The notes under the pieces: generated by a model
What the model was told of the DNA's origin: nothing
Seen by the model: the letters and a program-made list of their open reading frames with translations, nothing else
Database searches by the model: none
Origin: Pseudonocardiales bacterium
Lineage (GTDB): Bacteria; Actinomycetota; Actinomycetes; Mycobacteriales; Pseudonocardiaceae
DNA: 57,313 nucleotides
Direction: 5' to 3'
NCBI GenBank assembly: GCA_019243635.1
Contig: JAFAUB010000039.1
Location: 1 to 57,313 of the forward strand
Position numbers and translations under genes: made by a program
Shown here: one piece after another, positions 28,500 through 37,250 of the stretch
Layout of the letters: each line of letters begins with the position of its first letter
How positions within the stretch are numbered: the first letter of the stretch is position 1

Positions 28500-29611
28500 C
28501 AGCGGGACGACCCTTCAGCGCTCAGAGAGGTCACCGGCAGGATGTTGTGCACCGTCGCCCAGGTCCGGTCGTCCTCCCCGCCGATCATCCACAGGTAGGC
28601 TCCCCGGATCCCGGCGGTCTTCGCGGCGTCGAGCTTGGCCGCGGTGCTCTCGGCGTTCTCGAACCAGACCTCGTGCTCCCGGGCCTGGGCGTCGGTGTAC
28701 CGGAACGACGGTGACTGGCTGAGCCGGTCGTACCGCAAGGTGGCGTGGAACGCTCTGGTGCGGCCGAAACACTGCAGCCAGGTGACCACCTCGCCCTGAC
28801 CGTCCGCGCCGTCCACCCAGTCGTAGCCGGAGACCGGCACCCCGAGCACGATCTTCGCCGGGGGGATCTGAGTCCTGGCGTAGTCCAGCACCTGGTGGAC
28901 CCAGGTGATCGGCGCGACCGGTCCCGGGGTGGACGCGGCCCAGTGGTAGTCATAGGCCATCAACCGAACCTCATCGGCCGCCTCACCGATGGCCGCGTAG
29001 TCCTGCGCGACGTTGCGCTGGTCCTCGCCGACGTCGGTGGTCTTCGCGAACACGGCAATCGAGAGGATCTTGTTCTTGTCGTGGAGCGCGTCGGCCAGGT
29101 GGGTCACGAAGGTGGTGAACGTCTCCCGGTCGACGGCTCGCAGATCCTCGTAGTCGATGTCGATCCCGGCGTAGCCCTCCCGCTGCACCAGCGCGACGAC
29201 GTCGCTCACGTGCCGGGTCATCGCGGCGGGGTCGTGCAACATGGCCGCGACGGGCTCGTAGGCCCACCGGCCGTTGGTCACGTTCGCGATCGTCGGCACC
29301 AGCGGGATCCCTGAGTGGCGCAGCTGGTCCATGCCCGCTGCGGTCTCGGCGGCCCGCTCGGGCACCTGCGGGACGATCTGACCGTTCCGCGCGATCCCGT
29401 AGACCCACGGGGAGACCTCGTTGAAGCTGGCCCGGTTGGCCGCCACGACGCTCGGGCCCTCGGTCAGGTTCCAGAACGGCAGCGACCCCACCACGAGGGT
29501 TGCCGGCCGCTCGCCCGGTCCGAACATTCGCGGCACCGTGACCAGCAACGCCACCGCGCCCAGGAACAGCAGGATGAGGAAGCCCGACCCGCTCAGCACG
29601 CGCCGCCTCAT
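28499..29611 (-). CDS. Membrane-anchored GH18-type glycoside hydrolase
   Basis: 370 residues. A single N-terminal anchor (FLILLFLGAVALLVTV) is followed by an extracytoplasmic TIM barrel with the GH18 catalytic signature GYAGIDIDYEDL (DxxDxDxE form, Glu as proton donor) at about residue 160. VRLMAYDYHWAASTPGP and YLWMIGG match later GH18 strands. It resembles SleL/YaaH-type spore and wall hydrolases that cleave GlcNAc-containing glycans. Being one base from the processive GT2, it could trim, release or edit the glycan made by that synthase. Confidence 0.88.
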   Translation of the reverse strand: MRRRVLSGSGFLILLFLGAVALLVTVPRMFGPGERPATLVVGSLPFWNLTEGPSVVAANRASFNEVSPWVYGIARNGQIVPQVPERAAETAAGMDQLRHSGIPLVPTIANVTNGRWAYEPVAAMLHDPAAMTRHVSDVVALVQREGYAGIDIDYEDLRAVDRETFTTFVTHLADALHDKNKILSIAVFAKTTDVGEDQRNVAQDYAAIGEAADEVRLMAYDYHWAASTPGPVAPITWVHQVLDYARTQIPPAKIVLGVPVSGYDWVDGADGQGEVVTWLQCFGRTRAFHATLRYDRLSQSPSFRYTDAQAREHEVWFENAESTAAKLDAAKTAGIRGAYLWMIGGEDDRTWATVHNILPVTSLSAEGSSR

Positions 29612-30597
29612 CAGAGCGCCGCTGCCGGTGCCACACCCGGCCGGCTCTGCTCGGCGATCACGGACCGGAGGATGTCGTCCAGCGTCCGCACCGGGCGGAA
29701 ACCGATCATCTTCCGCGCCATGGCGCAGTCCGGGACGCGTCGCTGCAGGTCCTCGTATCCCGGGCCGACACCCTCCTCATACGACATGTGGATGACGTCG
29801 CTGGCCGAGTGGGTCAACGCCAGCACCCGTAAGGCGAGGCCGGCGATGGACACCTGCTCGGAGCTGCCGAGGTTGACGGCGGTGCCGTACGCCCCCTGGT
29901 GCTCCACCAGCGCCGGCAACGCCGGCACCACGTCGTGCACGTGGCAGAAGCAGCGCACCTGGGCGCCCGTCCCGAAGATCGTCAGCGGTGCCCCGGCGAG
30001 GGCCTGGGCCACGAACCGGGGGATGACCATGCCGTAGCGCCCGGTCTGCCGAGGGCCCACCGTGTTGAACAGCCGGACGATCACCGCCTGCAGTCCGAGC
30101 TCGGTGACGTAGCCGTGGGTGAGACTCTCATCCACGGCCTTGGCCTCGGAGTAGGACCAGCGGTGCAGCAGCGGCGAGCCGACCACCCGGTCGTCGTCCT
30201 CCCGCAGGCCGATCTTGGTGTTCTTCCCGTACACCTCGCTGCTGGAGGCGATCAGAACCCGAGCCTGGTGACGGTGCGCCGCGGTGAGGACGTTCTCCGT
30301 CCCGTGGATATTGGTGCGCAGGCTGTGCAACGTCCGGTCGCGGATGACGAACGACCCGACGGCCGCGGCGAGGTGGAAGATCGTGTCCACCTCGCCGGCG
30401 AGCGTGTCGAGGAGCGCCCCGTCGAGTACCGAGCCCGGTACGTAGCGGAAGCGGGGGTGGTCGTTGATCGAGGACAGGTTGTCCATCGAGCCGGTGGACA
30501 GGTCGTCGAGCACGACGACCTGATGGCCCGAGGTGAGGAGGTGATCGGCCAGGTGGGAGCCGATGAAGCCGGCTCCGCCGGTGATCAGCGCGTGCAT
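29611..30597 (-). CDS. Extended SDR nucleotide-sugar epimerase/decarboxylase
   Basis: 328 residues with GGAGFIGSHLADHL (NAD binding), FHLAAAVG, the catalytic SSSEVYG and YSEAK (Tyr-x3-Lys), and RLFNTVGPRQTGRYGMVIPRF. The last segment and overall pattern are closest to UDP-glucuronate decarboxylase (UDP-xylose synthase) and related UDP-sugar 4-epimerases. With a UDP-sugar dehydrogenase in the same operon, UDP-Glc to UDP-GlcA to UDP-Xyl is a plausible route. Start and stop overlap both neighbours, consistent with one transcript. Confidence 0.85.
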   Translation of the reverse strand: MHALITGGAGFIGSHLADHLLTSGHQVVVLDDLSTGSMDNLSSINDHPRFRYVPGSVLDGALLDTLAGEVDTIFHLAAAVGSFVIRDRTLHSLRTNIHGTENVLTAAHRHQARVLIASSSEVYGKNTKIGLREDDDRVVGSPLLHRWSYSEAKAVDESLTHGYVTELGLQAVIVRLFNTVGPRQTGRYGMVIPRFVAQALAGAPLTIFGTGAQVRCFCHVHDVVPALPALVEHQGAYGTAVNLGSSEQVSIAGLALRVLALTHSASDVIHMSYEEGVGPGYEDLQRRVPDCAMARKMIGFRPVRTLDDILRSVIAEQSRPGVAPAAAL

Positions 30598-31763
30598 CAG
30601 TCGCCTCCTACGGGGGTGGACACGACGTGGCCGGCATCAGCGGGGCGCCAGCGGACCGGTCGATGGCGGGCGCCTCGCCGCCGCGCCATCAGCCGGTCGT
30701 AGAGGTCGTCGACCCGGCGGGCCACCGCCTCGATGCCGTACCGCTCACGGATGGTGGGTACGCCCTCGCGGGGGCGCGCTCCGCCGGCCAGCTCGGCGGC
30801 GATCTCCCCACGTAGCCCCTCGAGGGTGCCGGGTACCCGGCGGGCCCGCTCGGTCTCGATGCCCTCCAGCGCCGGGCAGGTCGTGTAGAGCGCGGGTATG
30901 CCGTTGACCAGTGCCTCCAGCACCGACAGCCCGAAGGTCTCCTGCTCCGAGGCCGCGACGAACAGGTCCAGAGCCGAGAGCATGGCGGCCACGTCGTGCC
31001 GCTCACCGGCGAAGGTCACCGGCTCCGCGACGCCCAGGTGCCGCGCCTGGGCCTCCAGCTCGGGTCGGATCCGCCCGTCACCCACGACCAGCAGCCGGTG
31101 CTGGTCATCGAGTAACGGCGCGGCGGCCTTGATCACCAGGTCGAAACGCTTGATCGGGTCGAGCCGGCCCAGCACGCCGATGACGTAGGCGTCGGGGGGC
31201 AGACCGAGCTCGCTGCGGACCCGGTCCCGGGCGGCGCCGTCGTATGCGACCCGGGCGAAGTCCAGGCCGTTGGGGATGACCTCGATCTTGCGGGCGCCGA
31301 CCCCCCATCCGGTCAGCCGTTGCGCCACCGCGTCCGACACCGCGATCGTGGCGTCCGAGCACAGGTCGGTGCCGAGGTAGAGGGCGCGCACCCCCAGAGT
31401 CATCCGCCGGCGTTCCAGGTGCGTCGCGCCGATGGAGTGCTCGGTGGTGACCACCACCGGTGTGCCGGCGAGCCGGGCCGCGAGCCGGCCGTAGACGCAG
31501 GAGCGGTACAGGTGGGTGTGCACCACATCGTAACCACCGGCGCGGATCAGGCGGGTCAACCGCGGCAGCGCGGACAGCTCGGTGTTGCGGGTCATGCCCA
31601 GATCGCGGACCCGCACGCCGTCCCCGGAGATCATCCCGGCGACCGGGCCGGGATTGTAGAGCGTCACCACGTCAGCCTGGTGGCGAGTGTGCTGGAGCAG
31701 TGACCGCAGCTGGAGCTCGGCCCCTCCCACACCCAGCCCTGTGATCACGTGGAGAACCTTCAT
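30597..31763 (-). CDS. GT4 family glycosyltransferase
   Basis: 388 residues with a GT-B fold. The N-terminus VLHVITGLGVGGAELQLRSL is typical of GT4. The donor-binding region has VIGVLGRLDPIKRFDLVIKA and the E-x7-E motif in ASEQETFGLSVLEALVNGIP. The ATG has a strong upstream AGGAGGAAAGAA site, although its first 92 bases lie inside the end of the preceding gene. It adds one sugar to the growing lipid-linked unit; donor and acceptor are unknown. Confidence 0.9.
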   Translation of the reverse strand: MKVLHVITGLGVGGAELQLRSLLQHTRHQADVVTLYNPGPVAGMISGDGVRVRDLGMTRNTELSALPRLTRLIRAGGYDVVHTHLYRSCVYGRLAARLAGTPVVVTTEHSIGATHLERRRMTLGVRALYLGTDLCSDATIAVSDAVAQRLTGWGVGARKIEVIPNGLDFARVAYDGAARDRVRSELGLPPDAYVIGVLGRLDPIKRFDLVIKAAAPLLDDQHRLLVVGDGRIRPELEAQARHLGVAEPVTFAGERHDVAAMLSALDLFVAASEQETFGLSVLEALVNGIPALYTTCPALEGIETERARRVPGTLEGLRGEIAAELAGGARPREGVPTIRERYGIEAVARRVDDLYDRLMARRRGARHRPVRWRPADAGHVVSTPVGGD

Positions 31764-33090
31764 CTTTCTTTCCTCCTGGGGACACGGTGCACAGGGTGCG
31801 GGCCAAGATCACCATGTCCATCCACGGCGACCAGTGCTCGATGTAGAAGTTGTCGAAGCGGACGCGCTCGGCGATGGAGGTGTCTCCGTGCAGTCCATGC
31901 ACCTGAGCCCATCCGGTCAGTCCGGTCCGCATCCGGTGCCGGTCGCCGTACCGCGGTATCTGGCGGGCGAAGCGCGCCGCGAAGTACGGCCGCTCCGGCC
32001 GCGGCCCCACCAGGGACATCTCCGCCCGCAGCACGTTGAGGAGCTGGGGCAGCTCATCGAGGTGAGTCCGGCGCAGCCATCGACCGAGGCTGGTGGTGTG
32101 CTCGGGGAGCACCGCCCAGCGGACGTCCGAGTCAGCGTGGTCGACCATGGTGCGCAGCTTGAGGAGCTGCATCGTCGTACCGGACCGGGTGAGGCGGGTC
32201 TGGCGAAACAGCGCCGGGCCGCCATCGTCGCGCCACAGCGCCACCGCGAGCGCGAGCAGCACGGGTGTGACCGCGGCGAGCAGCGCCGCGGCGCCCACGA
32301 AGTCGAAAGCGGCCTTGGCGCCGACACCGAGCCGACCGTGTCCGAGACGGCGAAGCGGGACCAGCGGTATGTCACACAGCTCGTCGAGACAGCCCCGCGG
32401 CAGGGCGGTGCCGAGCTCGTAGAGCCGCGGCACCACGCAGACGTCCACGGGCAGCGGCCGACAGGCCCGCACCAGCGGTACCAGGTCTTCGTCCCGGGTG
32501 GCGGGGAAGCACACGATGACGCGCTGGATGCCGTGGCGGGCGATCACGTCGGCCAGCTCCGTGAGCTCGCCGAGCAGCGGCAGGCCGGTCGGGTGCGGCG
32601 ATGGCCTGTTGTCGAGGAACCCTTGGGGCGCCAACCCCAGCTCCGGGTGCTCACCCAGCAGTCGGGTGACCCGAACCGCGGTGGCGCCGGTACCGACGAC
32701 CAGCGCCGGTTCGAGCAGCAGCCCCCGCCGATGCGCGGCCTTCAGCGCGGCGCAGGCCCCGGCGCGCAGCGCGACCAGCGACGCGGCGGACAGCAGCACC
32801 AGCCGCAGCCCGTCGGGTCCCAGCTGCGGCCCTGCGGCGAGCAGCGGCATCGCCGCCACCGCCACGGTTCTCGGCAGCTGGTCGGAGACCCGCCGGCAGA
32901 TCCGGAGCCGGTGCTGCCCGTCGGCTACCAGCAGCACCAGCACCGCGCATGCATACGCCGTCGCCCCCCACCCCGATGCCCCCCATCCCGCTGCCCTGGC
33001 CAGCAGGTCCGCTGTGGCGAGGCCGGCGACGTCGACCGTCGGCAGGAGCATCGGGAGCAGGGCCACCGGCGCGGCGAGTGAGGTGCTCAC
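31672..33090 (-). CDS. Long polyprenyl-phosphate glycosylphosphotransferase (WbaP/CpsE-type)
   Basis: 472 residues: several N-terminal helices (about residues 1-110), a Rossmann-like central domain (EPALVVGTGATAVRVTRLLG) and the C-terminal catalytic domain with MQLLKLRTMVDHAD, LRRTHLDELPQLLNVL, MSLVGPRPERP and GLTGWAQVHG. It initiates a lipid-linked repeat unit and is the second such enzyme in the locus. The family usually ends soon after LARTLCTV; here the frame runs on about 35 residues with an unstructured Arg/Gly/Ala-rich tail and overlaps the GT4 gene by 92 bases. The ATG overlaps the upstream stop (ATGA). Confidence 0.92.
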   Translation of the reverse strand: MSTSLAAPVALLPMLLPTVDVAGLATADLLARAAGWGASGWGATAYACAVLVLLVADGQHRLRICRRVSDQLPRTVAVAAMPLLAAGPQLGPDGLRLVLLSAASLVALRAGACAALKAAHRRGLLLEPALVVGTGATAVRVTRLLGEHPELGLAPQGFLDNRPSPHPTGLPLLGELTELADVIARHGIQRVIVCFPATRDEDLVPLVRACRPLPVDVCVVPRLYELGTALPRGCLDELCDIPLVPLRRLGHGRLGVGAKAAFDFVGAAALLAAVTPVLLALAVALWRDDGGPALFRQTRLTRSGTTMQLLKLRTMVDHADSDVRWAVLPEHTTSLGRWLRRTHLDELPQLLNVLRAEMSLVGPRPERPYFAARFARQIPRYGDRHRMRTGLTGWAQVHGLHGDTSIAERVRFDNFYIEHWSPWMDMVILARTLCTVSPGGKKDEGSPRDHRAGCGRGRAPAAVTAPAHSPPG

Positions 33091-34355
33091 CGGTGGGCTC
33101 CGGCGGTGGTGAGTGCGCGGGTCACCGCGCGCGCCGCGTAGTCGGCACCGTAGACGAACCGCATGACCGGTCCGAAGGTCGGTGCCACGGCAGGTCCGAT
33201 GAAGTACAGGTCCGGTACCGAGGACTGGAAGTCCGGGCCGACGTCGGGACTACCCGCCAGGGTTCGTACCCTCGACCGTAGCGCCGCGTCCAGGAAGATC
33301 AGCCGGTCCAGGTCGGCGCGGTAGCCGGTGGCGGACAGCACGTGCTCGACCGTGATCTCTGCGGCGTCCCCCCCGTTGACCGCGCCGTTGCTCCCCCCGT
33401 TGACCCGCAGCCCGAGCCGCACGCCCCAGGGCTCATGTTCCGCCCACCGCACCGAGTGCCCGACCAGCGTACGGATCTTGCCCTCCACCCGAGGGCGCAG
33501 CCAGTACGCGCCGGCCGGCCCCAGCGCGCTGCGCGCGGTCCGGACCCGCCGAGCGGCGCTCAGCCGGCGGAACAGGTCGGGTTGAGTGGAGTAGAACCAG
33601 GTGGACCAGCCCGAGCCCAGCGGGGCTTCCGGTTCCCGTAGCCGCCGCCGGATCGATCGTCGCTCAGGCAGCGGAGCGCTGTTCCACACCAGCTCCGGCG
33701 TGCGGGCGAGCACGGTGACGCTCGCCCCGGACTCGTGCAGGAGAGCGGCCGACTCCAGCGCGGACTGGCCGGCGCCGACGACCGCGACCTCGCGGCCGGC
33801 GAACATCCGGAGATCGTCGTGTGCGCAGGTGTGCGTGCATACCTGCGCCGGCAACGCGACCAGAGTGCCGGGCAGATGAGCGAAGTGCTGCACTCCGCTG
33901 GCCACGACGACCCTGCGGGCCAGCGCGGCGGTCCCGTCGGCCAGAGTGATCTCATAGGGCCCGGTCTCCTGTCGCCCGCCGACCCGGGTCACGTCGATGA
34001 CCATCAGCTCTTCCAGGTGTGGAACCTCGGCGCGCTGGAACCAGTCTCCGTAGGCCACGAACGTCTCCAGCGGTACCGGGAGCCCGTAGTCGGCATAGTC
34101 CCGGCCGGTGGACCGGCAGAACGCGCGCAACGTATGCTCGCCGGCCGGGTCGGACAGGTTGGAGGCGTATCCCTGCGACTTGAGGAACATGCCGGCCGGC
34201 ATCGCCTCCCGCCACAGCTGCATCGGCAGCCCGAACTGGCGGAAGGGGATGCCGGCGGCGCGCAGGTGGGCACCGAGCGACAGGCCGTAGGGGCCGGCGC
34301 CCACGATGGCGACGTCGACGGTGTCGTTCGGGTCGCCGTTCATGTCGTCGTTCAT
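33087..34355 (-). CDS. FAD-dependent NAD(P)-binding oxidoreductase
   Basis: About 422 residues from the ATG at 34355, which overlaps the upstream stop (ATGA); ATGs at 34367 and 34343 also fit. It has a first dinucleotide fold VAIVGAGPYGLSLGAHL, a second VAVVGAGQSALESAALL, and LSATGYRADLDRL plus a C-terminal YFIGPAVAPTFGPVMRFVYG, as in lysine/ornithine N-monooxygenase-like and flavin monooxygenase-like proteins. A flavin-dependent oxidation of a sugar, an amino acid or a lipid carrier is possible. Its coupling to an ATP-grasp ligase suggests both act on the same substituent, which is an inference. Confidence 0.82.
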   Translation of the reverse strand: MNDDMNGDPNDTVDVAIVGAGPYGLSLGAHLRAAGIPFRQFGLPMQLWREAMPAGMFLKSQGYASNLSDPAGEHTLRAFCRSTGRDYADYGLPVPLETFVAYGDWFQRAEVPHLEELMVIDVTRVGGRQETGPYEITLADGTAALARRVVVASGVQHFAHLPGTLVALPAQVCTHTCAHDDLRMFAGREVAVVGAGQSALESAALLHESGASVTVLARTPELVWNSAPLPERRSIRRRLREPEAPLGSGWSTWFYSTQPDLFRRLSAARRVRTARSALGPAGAYWLRPRVEGKIRTLVGHSVRWAEHEPWGVRLGLRVNGGSNGAVNGGDAAEITVEHVLSATGYRADLDRLIFLDAALRSRVRTLAGSPDVGPDFQSSVPDLYFIGPAVAPTFGPVMRFVYGADYAARAVTRALTTAGAHR

Positions 34356-35611
34356 GTCCGCGTCCATTTCTGTCCGGGGCGGGTCATCGCCCGCCACCCC
34401 ATGCGCAGGCACATCAGCCCGAACGGTGCGAGATCATCTCGGGCGAACCAGGCCAGCTCGTCGGCCCGGCGCAGCGACGTCACCCAGGACCGGAGGCCCA
34501 GGCCGCAGTGCCGGTAGGCCAGTGCCGCGATCGGGTCGTAGTTCTCCACCAGAAAGCTGCGGCCGAAGTGTGGCGAGCCCTGCGGCACCGCACGGCCGGT
34601 CAGGTCCAGATGCGCCGCGACCACCACGTCGACACCCGCGTTGTCCTGGAACAGCCGGAACTGCGCACCCAGTCTCGGGTTGAAGTCCAGCAGCTTGTAC
34701 TGGCCGTCCCGGGGGTCGAGGCGGTAGTCGAGGTCGACGATGCCCCGAAAACCCAGCCGGGCCACCAGCTCGGTGGCCCGGCGGTGCAGCCCCGGGTGGT
34801 CCACCCAGCGCCCGAGACTGGTCAGCCCGGCGTGCGCCGGGTAGGACCGTTCCTTGATCCCGACGAAACCGGGCCGGCAGCGCGACTGGGCGTCACAGTA
34901 GCCGTGGAAGAAGTAGTCCTGGGCCTGCCGCTGGTGGTGGGGGGGGATGTAGTCCTGCAGCATCAGGGTGCCGCACTCGGAGTCGGCGCAGGCTCGCCAG
35001 CTGCGCGCGAGTTCGTCGCGGCTGCGCAGTACGGAGGTGCTGCGCAGCCCCTTCGCGCGGCCGGACCGCCACGGCGTGGCCAGCTTGGCGACCAGTGGGA
35101 ACCCGAGCCGGTCCGCGAACTCCTCGGCGTCGGTGAGAGACCCCGGCAGCGCGGCCGCCACGCACGGCACGCCCAGCTCGCGGCAGCGCTGGTACAGCGT
35201 GTACTTGCCGGCCAGCCGGCGCGGCAGGCCGCTGGGCGGGTCGGGGAACAGGAACCAGCGCCGCAGGTCGGTGCCGTGCTCGGCGAGGAAGATGGCGCTG
35301 GCGTCGTCGGTGGGGATGAGCACGGCCGGGCGTCCGATCCGCTCGGCGAGCCTGCCCAGCCCGGCCCGCACCCGTTCGGCATCCTCGGCGTCTGGCCGCC
35401 AGATCCATCGGTCGTGCAGGTAGCGGGATCCGGCCGCGGGTGCCAACCGGTCCTCGTGCACGCCGTAGACGGGCACGCCCAGCCGGCCCAGGCTGCGGAT
35501 CGCGCCCAGCCCGCCGTGGTGCAGGGCGTTGCGGTCGAGCTTGAGGATGACCGCCGGTACCGTGACGTCCAGCTGTGCCGTCGTCATGGGGGCGTGCAGG
35601 CCGCGGGTCAT
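34352..35611 (-). CDS. ATP-grasp family ligase
   Basis: 419 residues from the ATG at 35611 (GAGGA about 10 bases upstream; an ATG at 35587 is an alternative). The N-terminus VPAVILKLDRNALHHGGLGA and the central KYTLYQRCRELGVP and FPLVAKLATP are typical of ATP-grasp proteins. The metal/ATP-binding C-terminus reads RGIVDLDYRLDPRDGQYKLLDFNPRLG. Relatives include D-aspartate ligase and carbamoyl-phosphate-synthase-like ATP-grasp proteins of surface-polysaccharide loci. It may join an amino acid to a carboxyl group (for example a uronic acid made by the dehydrogenase upstream); the substrate is not shown. Confidence 0.83.
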   Translation of the reverse strand: MTRGLHAPMTTAQLDVTVPAVILKLDRNALHHGGLGAIRSLGRLGVPVYGVHEDRLAPAAGSRYLHDRWIWRPDAEDAERVRAGLGRLAERIGRPAVLIPTDDASAIFLAEHGTDLRRWFLFPDPPSGLPRRLAGKYTLYQRCRELGVPCVAAALPGSLTDAEEFADRLGFPLVAKLATPWRSGRAKGLRSTSVLRSRDELARSWRACADSECGTLMLQDYIPPHHQRQAQDYFFHGYCDAQSRCRPGFVGIKERSYPAHAGLTSLGRWVDHPGLHRRATELVARLGFRGIVDLDYRLDPRDGQYKLLDFNPRLGAQFRLFQDNAGVDVVVAAHLDLTGRAVPQGSPHFGRSFLVENYDPIAALAYRHCGLGLRSWVTSLRRADELAWFARDDLAPFGLMCLRMGWRAMTRPGQKWTRT

Positions 35612-35624
35612 CGACGGTCGGTCC

Positions 35625-36992
35625 TCACACCACACTGCGCCGCGTGGCGCAGTCGAACAGGTAGGTCGCGTCGAGGACCCGAGGGCAGCCCCGGACCCAG
35701 CTGTAGTCGGTGTCGGGGTGCACCACGTGGATGACCGCCAGGTCCCAGTCGGCTCCACTGGGGGCCGCGACGCTGCGCATCAGCCGGCCCTCGGGTGTCT
35801 GCACGGCCGGCACCAGCGGGTCGTGGTAGCCGACGTCCGCGCCGCCGCGCGTGAGTCCGTCGATGATCAGCAGCGCCGGCGACTCCCGGACGTCACTGAC
35901 GCCGGCCTTGTAGCTGGCGCCGACCACGATCACCTTGGCTCCGGTGGGTGAGTGACCGGCTCCGGCGAGGACCTCGGTGGCCCGCTCGACGACGCGGGCG
36001 GGGCGCGCGTGGATGGAGCGCATGGCCTGCTCGATCAGCGGTGTCGGTCGGTCCCGCTCGCGCAGCTGCCACAGCAGGTAGTGCGGATCGCACGGGATGC
36101 AGTGCCCGCCCACCCCGGGTCCGGGGAACGCGGCGAGGAAGCCGTAGGGCTTGGTCGCCGCGGCCAGGGTCACCTCGATCGGGTCCAGCCCCAGCGTGGC
36201 GCACACGTCGCTGAACTCGTTGGCCAGCGCCAGGGTGACCGCGCGGAAGATGTTCTCGTACAGCTTGGTCAGCTCGGCGGCCTCCGGAGAGCTCACCAGA
36301 TACACCGAGTCGGTCAGCTGCCCGATCACCCACGCGGCCCGCCGGCCGCACTCGCCGGTGGTTCCGCCCACCACCCGTGGGGTCTCGCGCTGGAGGTGGT
36401 CGGGATTGCCGGGGTCGATGCGCTCCGGGCTGAAGGCGACAGAGACGTCCGTGCCGACGGTCAGCCCGCGCCCGCGCAGGGGCTCGACGAGCAGCTGCCG
36501 CGTCGTGCCGACGAAGCTGGTCGAGGTGAGGATGATCGTCTGTCCCGGGTGAGCGTGTGCCACGACGGTCTGGCAGGCGCCGCGCACGGCGGACAGGTCC
36601 GGGACGCGCCGCTCGTCCACCGGGGTGGGCACGCAGACGATCACCGCGTCGGCCTCGGCCAGCGCGGCGCTGTCGTTGGTGAGCCGGAAGCTCTCGTCGC
36701 CCCGTGCCGCCGCCAGCCGCGCTCGGTCGAGATCGGACAGGTCGACGTCGCCGGACTCGATGGCCCGCAGCCGGTCGGCACTCACGTCGAGGCCGGTGAC
36801 CCGCGACGCGCTGCCCAACAGCCCCAACGCCGTCGGCAGTCCGACGTACCCGAGACCCACGACCGCCACCGGCCCCACCCGAGACTGCCCCTTACCGGCG
36901 GCCGGCTGTCCGTCTGGTGAGAAGGGCACCAGCCGCCTCTCCAGAAGTCGCTCACGCCCGTTGATCGCGAGCGAAAGCCGGTGTTCAGCCAC
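35625..36992 (-). CDS. UDP-sugar 6-dehydrogenase (UDP-Glc/UDP-ManNAc dehydrogenase family)
   Basis: 455 residues. An N-terminal tail of about 40 residues precedes VAVVGLGYVGLPTALGLLG (NAD fold). The catalytic segment PGPGVGGHCIPCDPHYLLW has the nucleophilic Cys, and KLYENIFRAVTLALANEF and VIVVGASYKAGVSDVRESPAL mark the helix and C-terminal domain. The G-G-H-C-I-P pattern is closer to UDP-ManNAc/UDP-GlcNAc dehydrogenases than to UDP-Glc dehydrogenase. It makes a uronic acid donor. It is the first gene of the central nine-gene operon, with GTG start and a GGGGGGAA ribosome site. Confidence 0.9.
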   Translation of the reverse strand: MAEHRLSLAINGRERLLERRLVPFSPDGQPAAGKGQSRVGPVAVVGLGYVGLPTALGLLGSASRVTGLDVSADRLRAIESGDVDLSDLDRARLAAARGDESFRLTNDSAALAEADAVIVCVPTPVDERRVPDLSAVRGACQTVVAHAHPGQTIILTSTSFVGTTRQLLVEPLRGRGLTVGTDVSVAFSPERIDPGNPDHLQRETPRVVGGTTGECGRRAAWVIGQLTDSVYLVSSPEAAELTKLYENIFRAVTLALANEFSDVCATLGLDPIEVTLAAATKPYGFLAAFPGPGVGGHCIPCDPHYLLWQLRERDRPTPLIEQAMRSIHARPARVVERATEVLAGAGHSPTGAKVIVVGASYKAGVSDVRESPALLIIDGLTRGGADVGYHDPLVPAVQTPEGRLMRSVAAPSGADWDLAVIHVVHPDTDYSWVRGCPRVLDATYLFDCATRRSVV

Positions 36993-37250
36993 AATTCCCC
37001 CCGACTGTGGATCCGTGCTATGCCGACGGTCGCATCAGCGGGGCGCTGGGTCCTCCGTCATCGAGGGGAGGTCGCCTACGTCGTTCGGTGGATGGCTCGG
37101 CCGGCCGCAGCCCGCGCCGGTCCGGCCGGCAGGCGCCACGGGATCGGGTCGGGGACGGCAGGTTCCTCCCGGCCGCAGCGTCACCCGGCCCGGCACCAGC
37201 GTCCCGGCCTCTCGCGCGGCACCCGGCACAGATTTCTCCGATCTCGGTGA

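Noticed and set aside
36993..37250. Possible small + strand genes before the frameshifted remnant
   Set aside because: Frames are Arg/Gly/Pro-rich with no motif; the region is more likely the promoter of the central operon.
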